Translations under genes and position numbers: made by a program
Part shown: positions 1 through 6,983 of the stretch, piece by piece
How positions within the stretch are numbered: the first letter of the stretch is position 1
Layout of the letters: every line of letters starts with the position of its first letter
Notes under the pieces: generated by a model
What the model was told of the DNA's origin: nothing
The model's database searches: none
Seen by the model: only the letters and a program-made list of their open reading frames with translations
Assembly: GCA_020073005.1 (NCBI GenBank)
Contig: JAIQFX010000021.1
Span: forward strand, 1-56,747
Direction: 5' to 3'
Source: Terriglobia bacterium
Lineage (GTDB): Bacteria; Acidobacteriota; Vicinamibacteria; Vicinamibacterales; CAVVIG01
DNA length: 56,747 nt

Positions 1-801
1 GCACTCGACTCGCTGGAAGCGTCGACCAGTATCTCCACGTTCACGTTCACGCGGCGGTATCAGTACGCCATCGTGCTGAACACCGACACCGAGGTCTTCC
101 GCCCCAAGGAAGTCCGGCGCGCGCTGAACACGGCGATCGATCGAGACGGCCTTGTCCGCGAGGCGCTGAACGGGCACGCGACCGCCTCCACGGGGCCCGT
201 CTGGCCTCGCAACTACGCCTTTCCAAGAGAGACGTCGGATTTTCACGTCGACCCGGCGGCGGCTGCACATCTGCTGGCCTCCAAGCGCGGCGCCTCCGCC
301 CGGGGCAGCGCCCTGCACTTCACGTGCCTGGTGCGCGCCGATGCGCTGCACGAGCGGATTGCCCTCGTCATCAAACGCCAGCTCCAGGCGGTCGGCGTCG
401 ACATGACCATCGAGGAGGTTTCGATCGACCGCCTCGTCGGCTCGCTGAAAGACCGCCAGTTCGAAGCGGTCCTCATGGAAATGGTCAGCGCGCCGACGCT
501 GCTGCGACCGTATCAGATGTGGCATTCGGGCGGGGCCGCCGGCGCGAACATGCCGGCGATCGACGCGGCCCTCGACGAGATTCGCCACGCCGCATCAGAT
601 GATGCGTATGTGAAAAGCGTCGCAGCCTTTCAGCAGGCGGTCGCGGACGACCCGCCCGCGATCTTTTTGGCCTGGATCGAACGAGCCCGCGCGGTCAGTA
701 AGCGGTTCACGGTGCCGTCCGGCGAAGCGGGCCGCGATGTCCTCAGCACGCTGCGGCTCTGGAGACCGGCCACGGACGCGCGTCAGGCGACTCGCAATTG
801 A
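1..801 (+). CDS. ABC transporter solute-binding protein, family 5 (3' part)
   Basis: The reading frame is open from the first base, so the gene starts outside the window; about 266 residues of its C-terminal half are visible. The run RRALNTAIDRDGLVREAL is the typical segment of family 5 (peptide/nickel/oligosaccharide) extracellular solute-binding proteins, in which an 'AL..AIDR' helix precedes the second lobe. The rest (HERIALVIKRQLQAVGVD, then FEAVLMEM) fits the C-terminal lobe of that family. Such proteins work outside the cytoplasmic membrane and hand ligand to an ABC permease. No permease gene is visible here. The ligand cannot be inferred. A sensor kinase starts 1 base after the stop, so the pair may form a ligand-binding/sensing unit; that link is inference. 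Confidence 0.82.
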   Translation, partial: ALDSLEASTSISTFTFTRRYQYAIVLNTDTEVFRPKEVRRALNTAIDRDGLVREALNGHATASTGPVWPRNYAFPRETSDFHVDPAAAAHLLASKRGASARGSALHFTCLVRADALHERIALVIKRQLQAVGVDMTIEEVSIDRLVGSLKDRQFEAVLMEMVSAPTLLRPYQMWHSGGAAGANMPAIDAALDEIRHAASDDAYVKSVAAFQQAVADDPPAIFLAWIERARAVSKRFTVPSGEAGRDVLSTLRLWRPATDARQATRN

Positions 802-802
802 A

Positions 803-2566
803 ATGACCCTCAGGATCCGCCGCATCGCTTACCGCTTCGCGCTGCTCCTGGCGCTGGCGGCGGTGGTGCCCCTGATCGCGTACGGCTTCATCTCGATCTT
901 CTCCCTCCAGCGCGGCACGCGCGAGTCCGTGATCGCCGGCAATCAGAACGTCGCGACCCGCGCCGCGGAGGAAATCCGCCGCTACATGGTCACCCATGCG
1001 GATCTGTTGCGCGCGCTCTCCGCCGACCTGCAGGACACCGGCCTCGAGACGCGGCAGCAGGATCAGATCCTCAAGAACTTCGTCCTGCAGTTCCGCGAGT
1101 TCCGCGAGATCACGCTCTTCGACGAGGGCGGCGCGATGGTCGCCACGAGCCGCATCGGCAAGCCGCGCATCGCGATTCCGAAGAACGGCCAGCCCGTCTC
1201 CGATCGCGTCACCATGTCGCCGATCCACGTCGACGAGGATCTGCTGCCGACGTCCGTGTTCGCCATCCACCTGACGCGTCTGAATCAGCCGTCAGGCTGG
1301 CTCGCGGGCGAGTTCAATCTCGAGGAAATGTGGCGGATGGTCGATCACATCCGCATCGGGGATCACGGCTTCGCGCTGGTCATCGCGCCCGGCGGCGCGC
1401 TGATCGCGCACGGCGATCCCGACAAGAAGGCGCTCGTCGCGAAGACGATGAACATGGCCGCGCATCCGCTCATCGCGACGGCGCGCGCGCAGGCCGACGG
1501 CGCGCCGGTGTCGCGCGAGTACGTCGACGGCGACGGCCAGGCCACGCTCGGCGTAGCCGCGCGCATCGCGCAGCTCGGCTGGACCGTGATCGTGGAACAG
1601 CCGACGGCCGAGGCGTACGCCAGCGCCACCGTGCTGCAGCAGCAACTCGTCGTCGCGATTTCCGTCGCGCTGCTGCTGATGATTTCCGTCGGATACCTCT
1701 TCGGCCGATCGTTCCTCATTCCGATCTTCGCGCTGAAGCGCGGCACGCAGGCCGTGGCCGAGGGCCAGCTCGACACGCGCGTCGACATCCGCACGGGCGA
1801 CGAGTTCGCCGACCTGGGCGACGCCTTCAACACGATGGCCGATCGCCTCGTGCGGCTGCAGGAAGACGTCAAGCGCCAGGAGCGCCAGGCGATGTTCGGA
1901 CGCGTCGCCGCCGGCCTCGTCCACGATCTCTCGCATCCGATTCAGAACATCGGCAACAGCCTTCGCCTGCTGGATCGGGACGACCTCGACGCCGAGTCGC
2001 GCGACCTGTTCCGCCGCACCATCGAACGCGAGATCGCGACGCTCAAGCGCTTCATGGACGACCTGCGCCACCTCGTGAAGCCGAAGCCGATCGAGCGCTT
2101 CCCCATGGACGTCACCGCGTCGGTCGCCGACATCGTGGAGTCCATGCGCGGCGAAGCCGAGCGGAATGGATTGACGCTCGAGGCGTCGTACGCGGATGGC
2201 CCGCTGCTGATCAACGGCGATCGCTTCGCGCTCGGCCGCGTGTACCGCAATCTGCTCACCAACGCCATCCAGGCGACCGAGCCCGGCGGCCGCGTGGCGA
2301 TCGCGACGGCGCGCGCCGGCGACTGGATCGAAGTTCGCGTGACAGATACGGGATCGGGCATTCCGCCCGAGCGGCTGGCGGCGATCTTCGACGACTTCGT
2401 CACGACCAAACGCCGCGGCCTGGGCCTCGGCCTGGCCATTTCGAAACGCATCGTCGAACAGCTCGACGGCACGATCATGGTCGACAGCGAAGTCGGACGC
2501 GGCACGGCGTTCACACTGCGCTTCCCGGCCAGCGATGAGCGCGCACAGCATGCGGCTGCAAGTTGA
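803..2566 (+). CDS. Membrane sensor histidine kinase (Cache-like sensor, HAMP, HisKA, HATPase)
   Basis: This is a 587-residue protein starting at an ATG one base after the upstream stop. A first membrane helix (about residues 11-32) is followed by an extracytoplasmic region of about 245 residues that looks like a double-Cache sensor. A second helix (about 282-302), a HAMP linker (about 303-355), a HisKA dimerisation helix with the probable phospho-acceptor His374 in GLVHDLSHP, and a HATPase domain follow. The ATPase has an N box (NAIQA), a G1 box (DTGSGIPP) and a G2 box (GLGLGLAISKRI). It should autophosphorylate in response to an external or membrane signal. No response regulator gene is adjacent. 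Tight spacing to the solute-binding protein suggests co-transcription and possibly a shared ligand. Confidence 0.93.
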   Translation: MTLRIRRIAYRFALLLALAAVVPLIAYGFISIFSLQRGTRESVIAGNQNVATRAAEEIRRYMVTHADLLRALSADLQDTGLETRQQDQILKNFVLQFREFREITLFDEGGAMVATSRIGKPRIAIPKNGQPVSDRVTMSPIHVDEDLLPTSVFAIHLTRLNQPSGWLAGEFNLEEMWRMVDHIRIGDHGFALVIAPGGALIAHGDPDKKALVAKTMNMAAHPLIATARAQADGAPVSREYVDGDGQATLGVAARIAQLGWTVIVEQPTAEAYASATVLQQQLVVAISVALLLMISVGYLFGRSFLIPIFALKRGTQAVAEGQLDTRVDIRTGDEFADLGDAFNTMADRLVRLQEDVKRQERQAMFGRVAAGLVHDLSHPIQNIGNSLRLLDRDDLDAESRDLFRRTIEREIATLKRFMDDLRHLVKPKPIERFPMDVTASVADIVESMRGEAERNGLTLEASYADGPLLINGDRFALGRVYRNLLTNAIQATEPGGRVAIATARAGDWIEVRVTDTGSGIPPERLAAIFDDFVTTKRRGLGLGLAISKRIVEQLDGTIMVDSEVGRGTAFTLRFPASDERAQHAAAS

Positions 2567-2604
2567 GGGAGGGAACCCGGCTGACCCCGGATGTGGAGGA
2601 TGAC

Positions 2605-2844
2605 ATGTTCCGAACGCTCGTGAAGACCGATGCGCTGGCGATCGACGCGACGACCGTTCCCGTGCGGTACTTCGAATTGCGCACGCTCCGGGGGGCGCGG
2701 CGCTACAGCGCCGAAATCCTGCTGGCGCCGGACGACCGGATCATTCTCGACGATGACTCGATGACCAACCTCGAAGCGCGGGCGACGCGCCTCGTGCCGG
2801 CCACGGTGTACAGCCGCGTGCTGGCCCGCGCGACGGCGGCGTGA
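2605..2844 (+). CDS. Small hypothetical protein (79 aa)
   Basis: The ORF reads MFRTLVKTDALAIDATT at its start. I chose the ATG at 2605 because GAGGA lies just upstream; the frame is open further 5', back to a TTG overlapping the kinase stop. The product is soluble, mixed alpha/beta in character, with no membrane segment or signal peptide. I do not recognise a family. The pattern ALAIDATTVPVRYFEL...GARRYSAEILLAPDDRIILDD suggests a small beta-rich domain, but no function can be assigned. It may be transcribed with the kinase. Confidence 0.6.
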   Translation: MFRTLVKTDALAIDATTVPVRYFELRTLRGARRYSAEILLAPDDRIILDDDSMTNLEARATRLVPATVYSRVLARATAA

Positions 2845-2995
2845 CGAAGGTCGGGAGTCAGAAGTCGGAAGGCTGACGGCAGGAGCCGGGAAGGAACGCC
2901 CCCGCCTGAGAAGCGACGCGGCGGCAAGCGGGCCGCCGCGCCGATCTCGAGAATTCCGGGATCCGCGTCAAGTGGTGTGGGGGAAACTCACTCCG

Positions 2996-3298
2996 CTATT
3001 TGCGCGGCAGTACCGCGTCTTTGAGCTGCTTCGCGATCCGCGCCTTGACGACAGTCTTGGCGGGGATCTTGATGGCCTCGCCCGTCGCCGGGTTGCGGCC
3101 CATGCGCGCCTTGCGCTTCTGCACGACCAGTTTCACCATCCCGGGCAGCACGAACTCGCCCGAGCGCTTCAACTCTTTCTCGGACAGCGCCGTCAGCTCG
3201 TCGAAAAATTCGCGAGCCTGCGTCCGCTTCACTTCGAAGCGTTCGGCGAAGTGCGAGAAGAGTTCGGATTTGCCCATCCTGCGGGCGTCAGACGACAT
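2996..3298 (-). CDS. HU-family DNA-binding protein
   Basis: This 100-residue protein carries the HU/IHF signature in its C-terminal half: GEFVLPGMVKLVVQKR followed by MGRNPATGEAIKIPAK, the beta arm that intercalates into the DNA minor groove. The N-terminal half (MGKSELFSHFAERFEVKR) is the helical dimerisation part. HU proteins bend and compact DNA and assist replication, recombination and transcription. The start at 3298 is preceded by AAGGGGA at a good distance; an internal ATG seven codons later gives a more standard HU length and cannot be excluded. It is divergent from queF. It could equally be an IHF-like paralogue, since no partner is visible. Confidence 0.95.
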   Translation of the reverse strand: MSSDARRMGKSELFSHFAERFEVKRTQAREFFDELTALSEKELKRSGEFVLPGMVKLVVQKRKARMGRNPATGEAIKIPAKTVVKARIAKQLKDAVLPRK

Positions 3299-3451
3299 CG
3301 GCGTTCCCCTTCACTTGACGCGCTTGATGTTCACCGCCGATCGTCGCGCGCGCAGCACAATCGCGGTTTTGCCCGGAAAATCGGCGTATCCTAGCGCGCC
3401 CTTCTCGCCAGTGTCAATCGCGGGCGCGCCGGGGAACGCCACTTTTGCTGC

Positions 3452-3457
3452 TATTCT
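3452..3457 (+). promoter_or_regulatory. Putative -10 box directly before queF
   Basis: TATTCT ends six bases before the queF ATG, and no Shine-Dalgarno sequence precedes that ATG. Transcription would then start at or next to the start codon, giving a leaderless mRNA. No clear -35 element is visible. Inference from spacing only. Confidence 0.35.
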
Positions 3458-3463
3458 TGCACG

Positions 3464-3814
3464 ATGTCAAGCGCGACCCTCGAGACGTTTCCCAACCCGC
3501 GCCCGGAGCGCGACTACGAGATCGCGATTCAGTGTCCGGAGTTCACGTCGCTCTGCCCGAAAACCGGACTGCCGGACTTCGGCGAGATTCGCATCAGCTA
3601 CGTCCCCGACACGCGGTGCATCGAGCTCAAGTCCCTCAAGTACTACATGATCGAATTCAGAAACCGCGGCATCTTCTACGAAAGCGTCACGAATCAGATT
3701 CTCGACGATCTCGTCGCCGCCATTCAGCCGCGCCGCATGACCGTCGTCGGCGACTTCTCGGTCCGCGGCGGAATCAAGACCATCGTCACTGCGGAGTATC
3801 AGAAGAAACGCTGA
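3464..3814 (+). CDS. queF: preQ1 synthase (NADPH-dependent 7-cyano-7-deazaguanine reductase), type I
   Basis: QueF reduces the nitrile of preQ0 to the aminomethyl group of preQ1 with two NADPH, in the pathway to queuosine in tRNA. The 116-residue length matches the short unimodular type (YkvM-like). The catalytic Cys31 and Asp38 lie in [12 protein letters not shown], and the substrate-binding QueF motif appears as [16 protein letters not shown]. The C-terminus [13 protein letters not shown] is also family-typical. No other queuosine genes (queC, queD, queE, tgt) are in the window, so the gene is isolated from its pathway. The start is at the ATG, with a probable leaderless promoter. Confidence 0.96.
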   Translation: MSSATLETFPNPRPERDYEIAIQCPEFTSLCPKTGLPDFGEIRISYVPDTRCIELKSLKYYMIEFRNRGIFYESVTNQILDDLVAAIQPRRMTVVGDFSVRGGIKTIVTAEYQKKR

Positions 3815-3874
3815 CGGCTGATAGCTGACAACCAAGAGCTGAAAGCTGAAAGCTGAAAGCTGACAGCTGACGTT
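3812..3874. repeat. Tandem 7-bp repeat (AGCTGAA/AGCTGAC type)
   Basis: The gap between queF and the Smr gene is filled by about seven degenerate copies of AGCTGAM with period 7, running from the queF stop to the Smr start codon. No inverted partner is present. It lies where a ribosome binding site would be expected. Confidence 0.8.
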
Positions 3875-4144
3875 ATGAGCGACCTCCCAGTCCGAGTACC
3901 AATCGGCCCCGAGTTCGACCTTCACAGTTTCGCGCCACGCGATATCCCCTCTGTCGTCGCCGAGTACATCGACGCCGCCGCGGCGGCTGGACTTCGTGAG
4001 GTGCGCGTGATTCACGGGCGCGGCCGTGGCGTCCAGCGCGGAATCGTGCAGGCCGCGCTCGAACGCCACCCGCGGGTCCTCGAATTCCGCGACGACACCG
4101 CGTCCCATCTCGGCGCCACCCTCGCCCGCCTCTCTGATTCGTAA
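3875..4144 (+). CDS. Smr domain protein
   Basis: This 89-residue protein is essentially a stand-alone Smr (small MutS-related) domain. The LDLH-type motif appears as FDLHSFAPRD near residues 14-23, and the conserved HGRGRG-type motif appears as VIHGRGRGVQR (about 47-57). Smr domains nick or cleave DNA or RNA and are found in MutS2 and in short stand-alone proteins. The role of the stand-alone form here is unknown. The start is ATG directly after a tandem repeat, with no obvious Shine-Dalgarno sequence. It may be a nuclease of RNA quality control or DNA repair; the sequence does not decide which. Confidence 0.9.
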   Translation: MSDLPVRVPIGPEFDLHSFAPRDIPSVVAEYIDAAAAAGLREVRVIHGRGRGVQRGIVQAALERHPRVLEFRDDTASHLGATLARLSDS

Positions 4145-4265
4145 TCGGCGCGACGGTACGGTCAGCCTTCCACCGCGATCCCGTGATTCCTTACGTCGAA
4201 ACGGCCTGAAAACGGCCTGAACTCGCCTGGACGGAAGCGGTACACAACTTGCCCCTCCACTCTGC

Positions 4266-4442
4266 GTGGCAAACCCTGAACCCACGCCGGTTGTCGTCGT
4301 GTCTCCGAAAGCACGTCCCGCGCAGGATGAGTGGGGTCTCTTCGATCCCGAGCAGGCTGGCTTCGAGGCGGTGATGCGGAAACTGACCGCGCCGCGCGCG
4401 AGCAAACCTGCCCCCGTCAGCGTGCGACCGGACTCGAAGTAG
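4266..4442 (+). CDS. Short hypothetical protein with DEWGLFDPEQAGF motif
   Basis: A 58-codon ORF beginning with GTG encodes a protein whose centre reads QDEWGLFDPEQAGFEAVMRKL. It is flanked by Pro/Val-rich and basic, Pro-rich ends. The centre looks like a conserved amphipathic peptide and not like random GC-rich read-through, because it contains Trp, Phe, Asp and Met in a region where shadow frames are dominated by Arg, Ala and Pro. I do not know a function. It sits 144 bases before the SNF2 helicase and could belong to the defence-like cassette or be independent. The start codon is uncertain; no strong ribosome binding site is seen. Confidence 0.5.
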   Translation: MANPEPTPVVVVSPKARPAQDEWGLFDPEQAGFEAVMRKLTAPRASKPAPVSVRPDSK

Positions 4443-4586
4443 CCGCCGTATCATCGGCGATCGCCTCTCCGGCACGCGCATTGCCGGCAGATTGCCCTCG
4501 GTCCGCTCGCTCCATGTAACTCGCTGATTCCACTGGACGCGCATTTGGCGCGTGGCAAGTTCTGCGATCTGAGCGGCCCGACCGCG

Positions 4587-6401
4587 ATGCAGATTCTGCC
4601 CGACCACGTTCGACCCGGGGCGCTGGTCCGCGTGCGACGCGAACGCTGGCGCGTGATAGAGATCCGCGCGCACGACGACTGCCAGATCGTCACGCTCTCC
4701 GGCCTGTCGCCGCCGCACCTGGGCGTCGAGCGCCGCGTGCTGGCGCCGTTCGACGTCCTCGAGCCAGTCGCCCACGCCGGCCGACTGCGTTTCGTGCGCA
4801 GGGCGCGATGGCGTCGCGCCTTCCGTGCGCTGCTGGCGGCCGACGCGCCTCCCGCCGCGCTGCGGTCGGCGCGCCACGCGCGGATCGATCTGATGCCGCA
4901 TCAGTTGGAGCCGGCGATGGCCGTCCTGCGCGGCATCGGATCGCGCGTGCTGCTCGCGGACGAGGTCGGCCTCGGCAAGACGATTCAGACGGGACTCGTG
5001 CTGGCCGAGCTGCGCGCGCGAGGCGCGATCGATCGCGTGCTCGTGATCGCGCCGGCCGGCCTTCGCGATCAGTGGTCGCACGAACTGGCGTCGCGATTCC
5101 AAATGGATCCGACGCCGGTCGACGCGCGCCTGCTGCGGCAGCGCGCGACGATGCTGCCGCTCGGAGTCAATCCGTGGTCGACGATCCCGCTCGCGATCGC
5201 GTCGGTGGATTACATCAAACGTCCCGAGGTGCTCCCCGCCGTCACCGCCTGCGCCTGGGACGCCATCGTCGTGGACGAGGCGCACGGCGTGGCCGGCAAT
5301 TCCGAGCGGCACGCTGCGGTCCGTCGACTGTCGTCCCGCGCCGCGTACGTCCTGCTGCTGACCGCGACGCCGCACAACGGTGACGCGGCGGCGTTCACGT
5401 CGCTTTGCGATCTGGGATCCGTCAAAGATGATCCGCTGCTCGTGTTTCGTCGCACCCGCGCGTCCGTGAATCTCGTCGTCGCGCGGCACGTGCACACGCT
5501 CCACGTGCGATTGAGCCCGAACGAGCGGCGCATGCACGAACAGCTCGCGCGGTACAGCGACGCCGTCCACGCCGAGCGTCCTTCGACGTGGCTTGGACTT
5601 GCCGTGTTGCACAAGCGCGCGCTGTCGAGCGCCTGGGCCCTCGCGCAATCGGTGGATCGCCGGATCGCCACGCTTGCCGCGCCGGAGTCAGACGAGGCGG
5701 GCAGTCAGATGCTGTTGCCGCTCGGCGATCCGAACGGCGAGTTCACATCTGCCGACGAGCCGCCCTCCTGGCCGGCCGGCATCGGCCTGTCGGATCCGGC
5801 ACGCGAGCGCGATCTGCTGACCGCGCTCGCGACCATCGCGCGATGCGCCGCGCACGACGAATCCAAGCTGTCGGCGCTCCGACGTCTGCTGCGACGCGCG
5901 GGCGAGACGGCGATCGTGTTCACCGAGTATCGCGACACGCTGCTGCACGTCCGTCGCGTGCTCGGCGCCGCGGCCGGGCCCGTCGCCGTGCTTCACGGCG
6001 GTCTCACCAACAGCGAGCGCGCCGCCGTGCTGCGCGACTTCACACGCGGTGCGTGCGCGGCCCTGCTCGCCACCGACGCCGCGGGCGAGGGCCTCAACCT
6101 GCACGAGGCCTGCCGGCTCGTCATCAATCTCGAGCTGCCGTGGAACCCGATGCGCCTCGAGCAGCGCATCGGCCGCGTCGACCGCATCGGCCAGCGCCGC
6201 ACCGTTCACGCGTTTCATCTGATCGCTGAGGGCACGGGCGAACCGGCGATCGCGTCACGGCTTCGCGCGCGCATCGCCCGCGCACAGGCCGACGTGGGCG
6301 CGCCGAATCCGTTGGGCGCCGACGAGGAGCGCATGGCCGCGCGGCTTGTCCTGACAGGAGACTCGAACGATGACGCTCTTGACGATCGATCTGCGAGCTG
6401 A
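4587..6401 (+). CDS. SNF2/RapA-type helicase (DrmD-like)
   Basis: The protein has 604 residues from the ATG at 4587 (a TTG at 4545 would add 14). An N-terminal small beta domain (GALVRVRRERWRVIEI) precedes the SNF2 ATPase: DEVGLGKT (Walker A, about 125-132), the DEAH box (about 230-233), TATPHN (about 259-264), and the C-terminal helicase lobe ending in QRIGRVDRIGQRR (about 526-538). This RapA-like class moves along double-stranded DNA and includes DrmD of class 1 DISARM. Homologues usually extend well beyond the second lobe. Here the protein stops about 66 residues after motif VI, and the next gene overlaps it by 32 bases in another frame, apparently supplying the missing C-terminus. It is probably part of an anti-phage or modification system with the methylase; that role is inference from context. 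Confidence 0.88.
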   Translation: MQILPDHVRPGALVRVRRERWRVIEIRAHDDCQIVTLSGLSPPHLGVERRVLAPFDVLEPVAHAGRLRFVRRARWRRAFRALLAADAPPAALRSARHARIDLMPHQLEPAMAVLRGIGSRVLLADEVGLGKTIQTGLVLAELRARGAIDRVLVIAPAGLRDQWSHELASRFQMDPTPVDARLLRQRATMLPLGVNPWSTIPLAIASVDYIKRPEVLPAVTACAWDAIVVDEAHGVAGNSERHAAVRRLSSRAAYVLLLTATPHNGDAAAFTSLCDLGSVKDDPLLVFRRTRASVNLVVARHVHTLHVRLSPNERRMHEQLARYSDAVHAERPSTWLGLAVLHKRALSSAWALAQSVDRRIATLAAPESDEAGSQMLLPLGDPNGEFTSADEPPSWPAGIGLSDPARERDLLTALATIARCAAHDESKLSALRRLLRRAGETAIVFTEYRDTLLHVRRVLGAAAGPVAVLHGGLTNSERAAVLRDFTRGACAALLATDAAGEGLNLHEACRLVINLELPWNPMRLEQRIGRVDRIGQRRTVHAFHLIAEGTGEPAIASRLRARIARAQADVGAPNPLGADEERMAARLVLTGDSNDDALDDRSAS

Positions 6402-6981
6402 CGCGGCGGCGGAAGCCGCGCGCCTCGGCGCCGCGCGCGCGCTGGCGCGGCCCGACGACCCGGAAGACTCGACTGACGATGTCGCGCTCGCGCACCTCGA
6501 CGGCGACGCCGCCTGGATCATGATCGCGAGATCGCCCGCGTTGCGACACGCGCTCGGCGGTCGCGCGCTCGTGCTATGGCGCATCGGTTGCGAAGACGCG
6601 AGCGGCCGGCTGCTCGAATCGCGTCTGGTCGCAGTCGCTGTTTCCTTATCCAATGCGGCCACGCGCCTGCGACGGCGCTCGGAGATCGAAGCGCTCGTCC
6701 GCGCGATGGAACGCGCCTCGGTCGAGACGGTCGACCGCTGCAGCGACAACTGGCGGATGGCGGTCGATCGGACGACGAGGGCGTTCGCGACGACGCGCGC
6801 TGGGCGCGCACGCGCGATCGCCATGGAAAGTCGCGACGCAGCGAGGAGCCTCTTCCAGCCCGGCTTGTTCGATCGACGAGGAACGTACGGCGCGCACTCG
6901 ACGGCGGCGCCATCTGACGCAGTCGCGCCGGCCGATGCGATCACGGGACGGCCCAGGCTTCGGCTGATCGTGGTGCCCTAG
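6370..6981 (+). CDS. Helicase-associated protein, apparent detached C-terminus of the SNF2 helicase
   Basis: This 203-residue protein starts at ATG 6370, with AGGAGA at good spacing, inside the 3' end of the helicase gene in a different frame. The segment LFQPGLFDRR (residues 161-170) resembles the C-terminal tail I associate with RapA-like helicases of DISARM-type loci, and the middle part (about 95-150) is a long charged helix. It looks like the helicase C-terminal extension encoded as a separate subunit. The good ribosome binding site argues that the split is functional and not a recent frameshift. No enzymatic motif is visible. It ends two bases before the methylase start, so the three genes are translationally coupled. 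Confidence 0.7.
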   Translation: MTLLTIDLRADAAAEAARLGAARALARPDDPEDSTDDVALAHLDGDAAWIMIARSPALRHALGGRALVLWRIGCEDASGRLLESRLVAVAVSLSNAATRLRRRSEIEALVRAMERASVETVDRCSDNWRMAVDRTTRAFATTRAGRARAIAMESRDAARSLFQPGLFDRRGTYGAHSTAAPSDAVAPADAITGRPRLRLIVVP

Positions 6982-6983
6982 TC

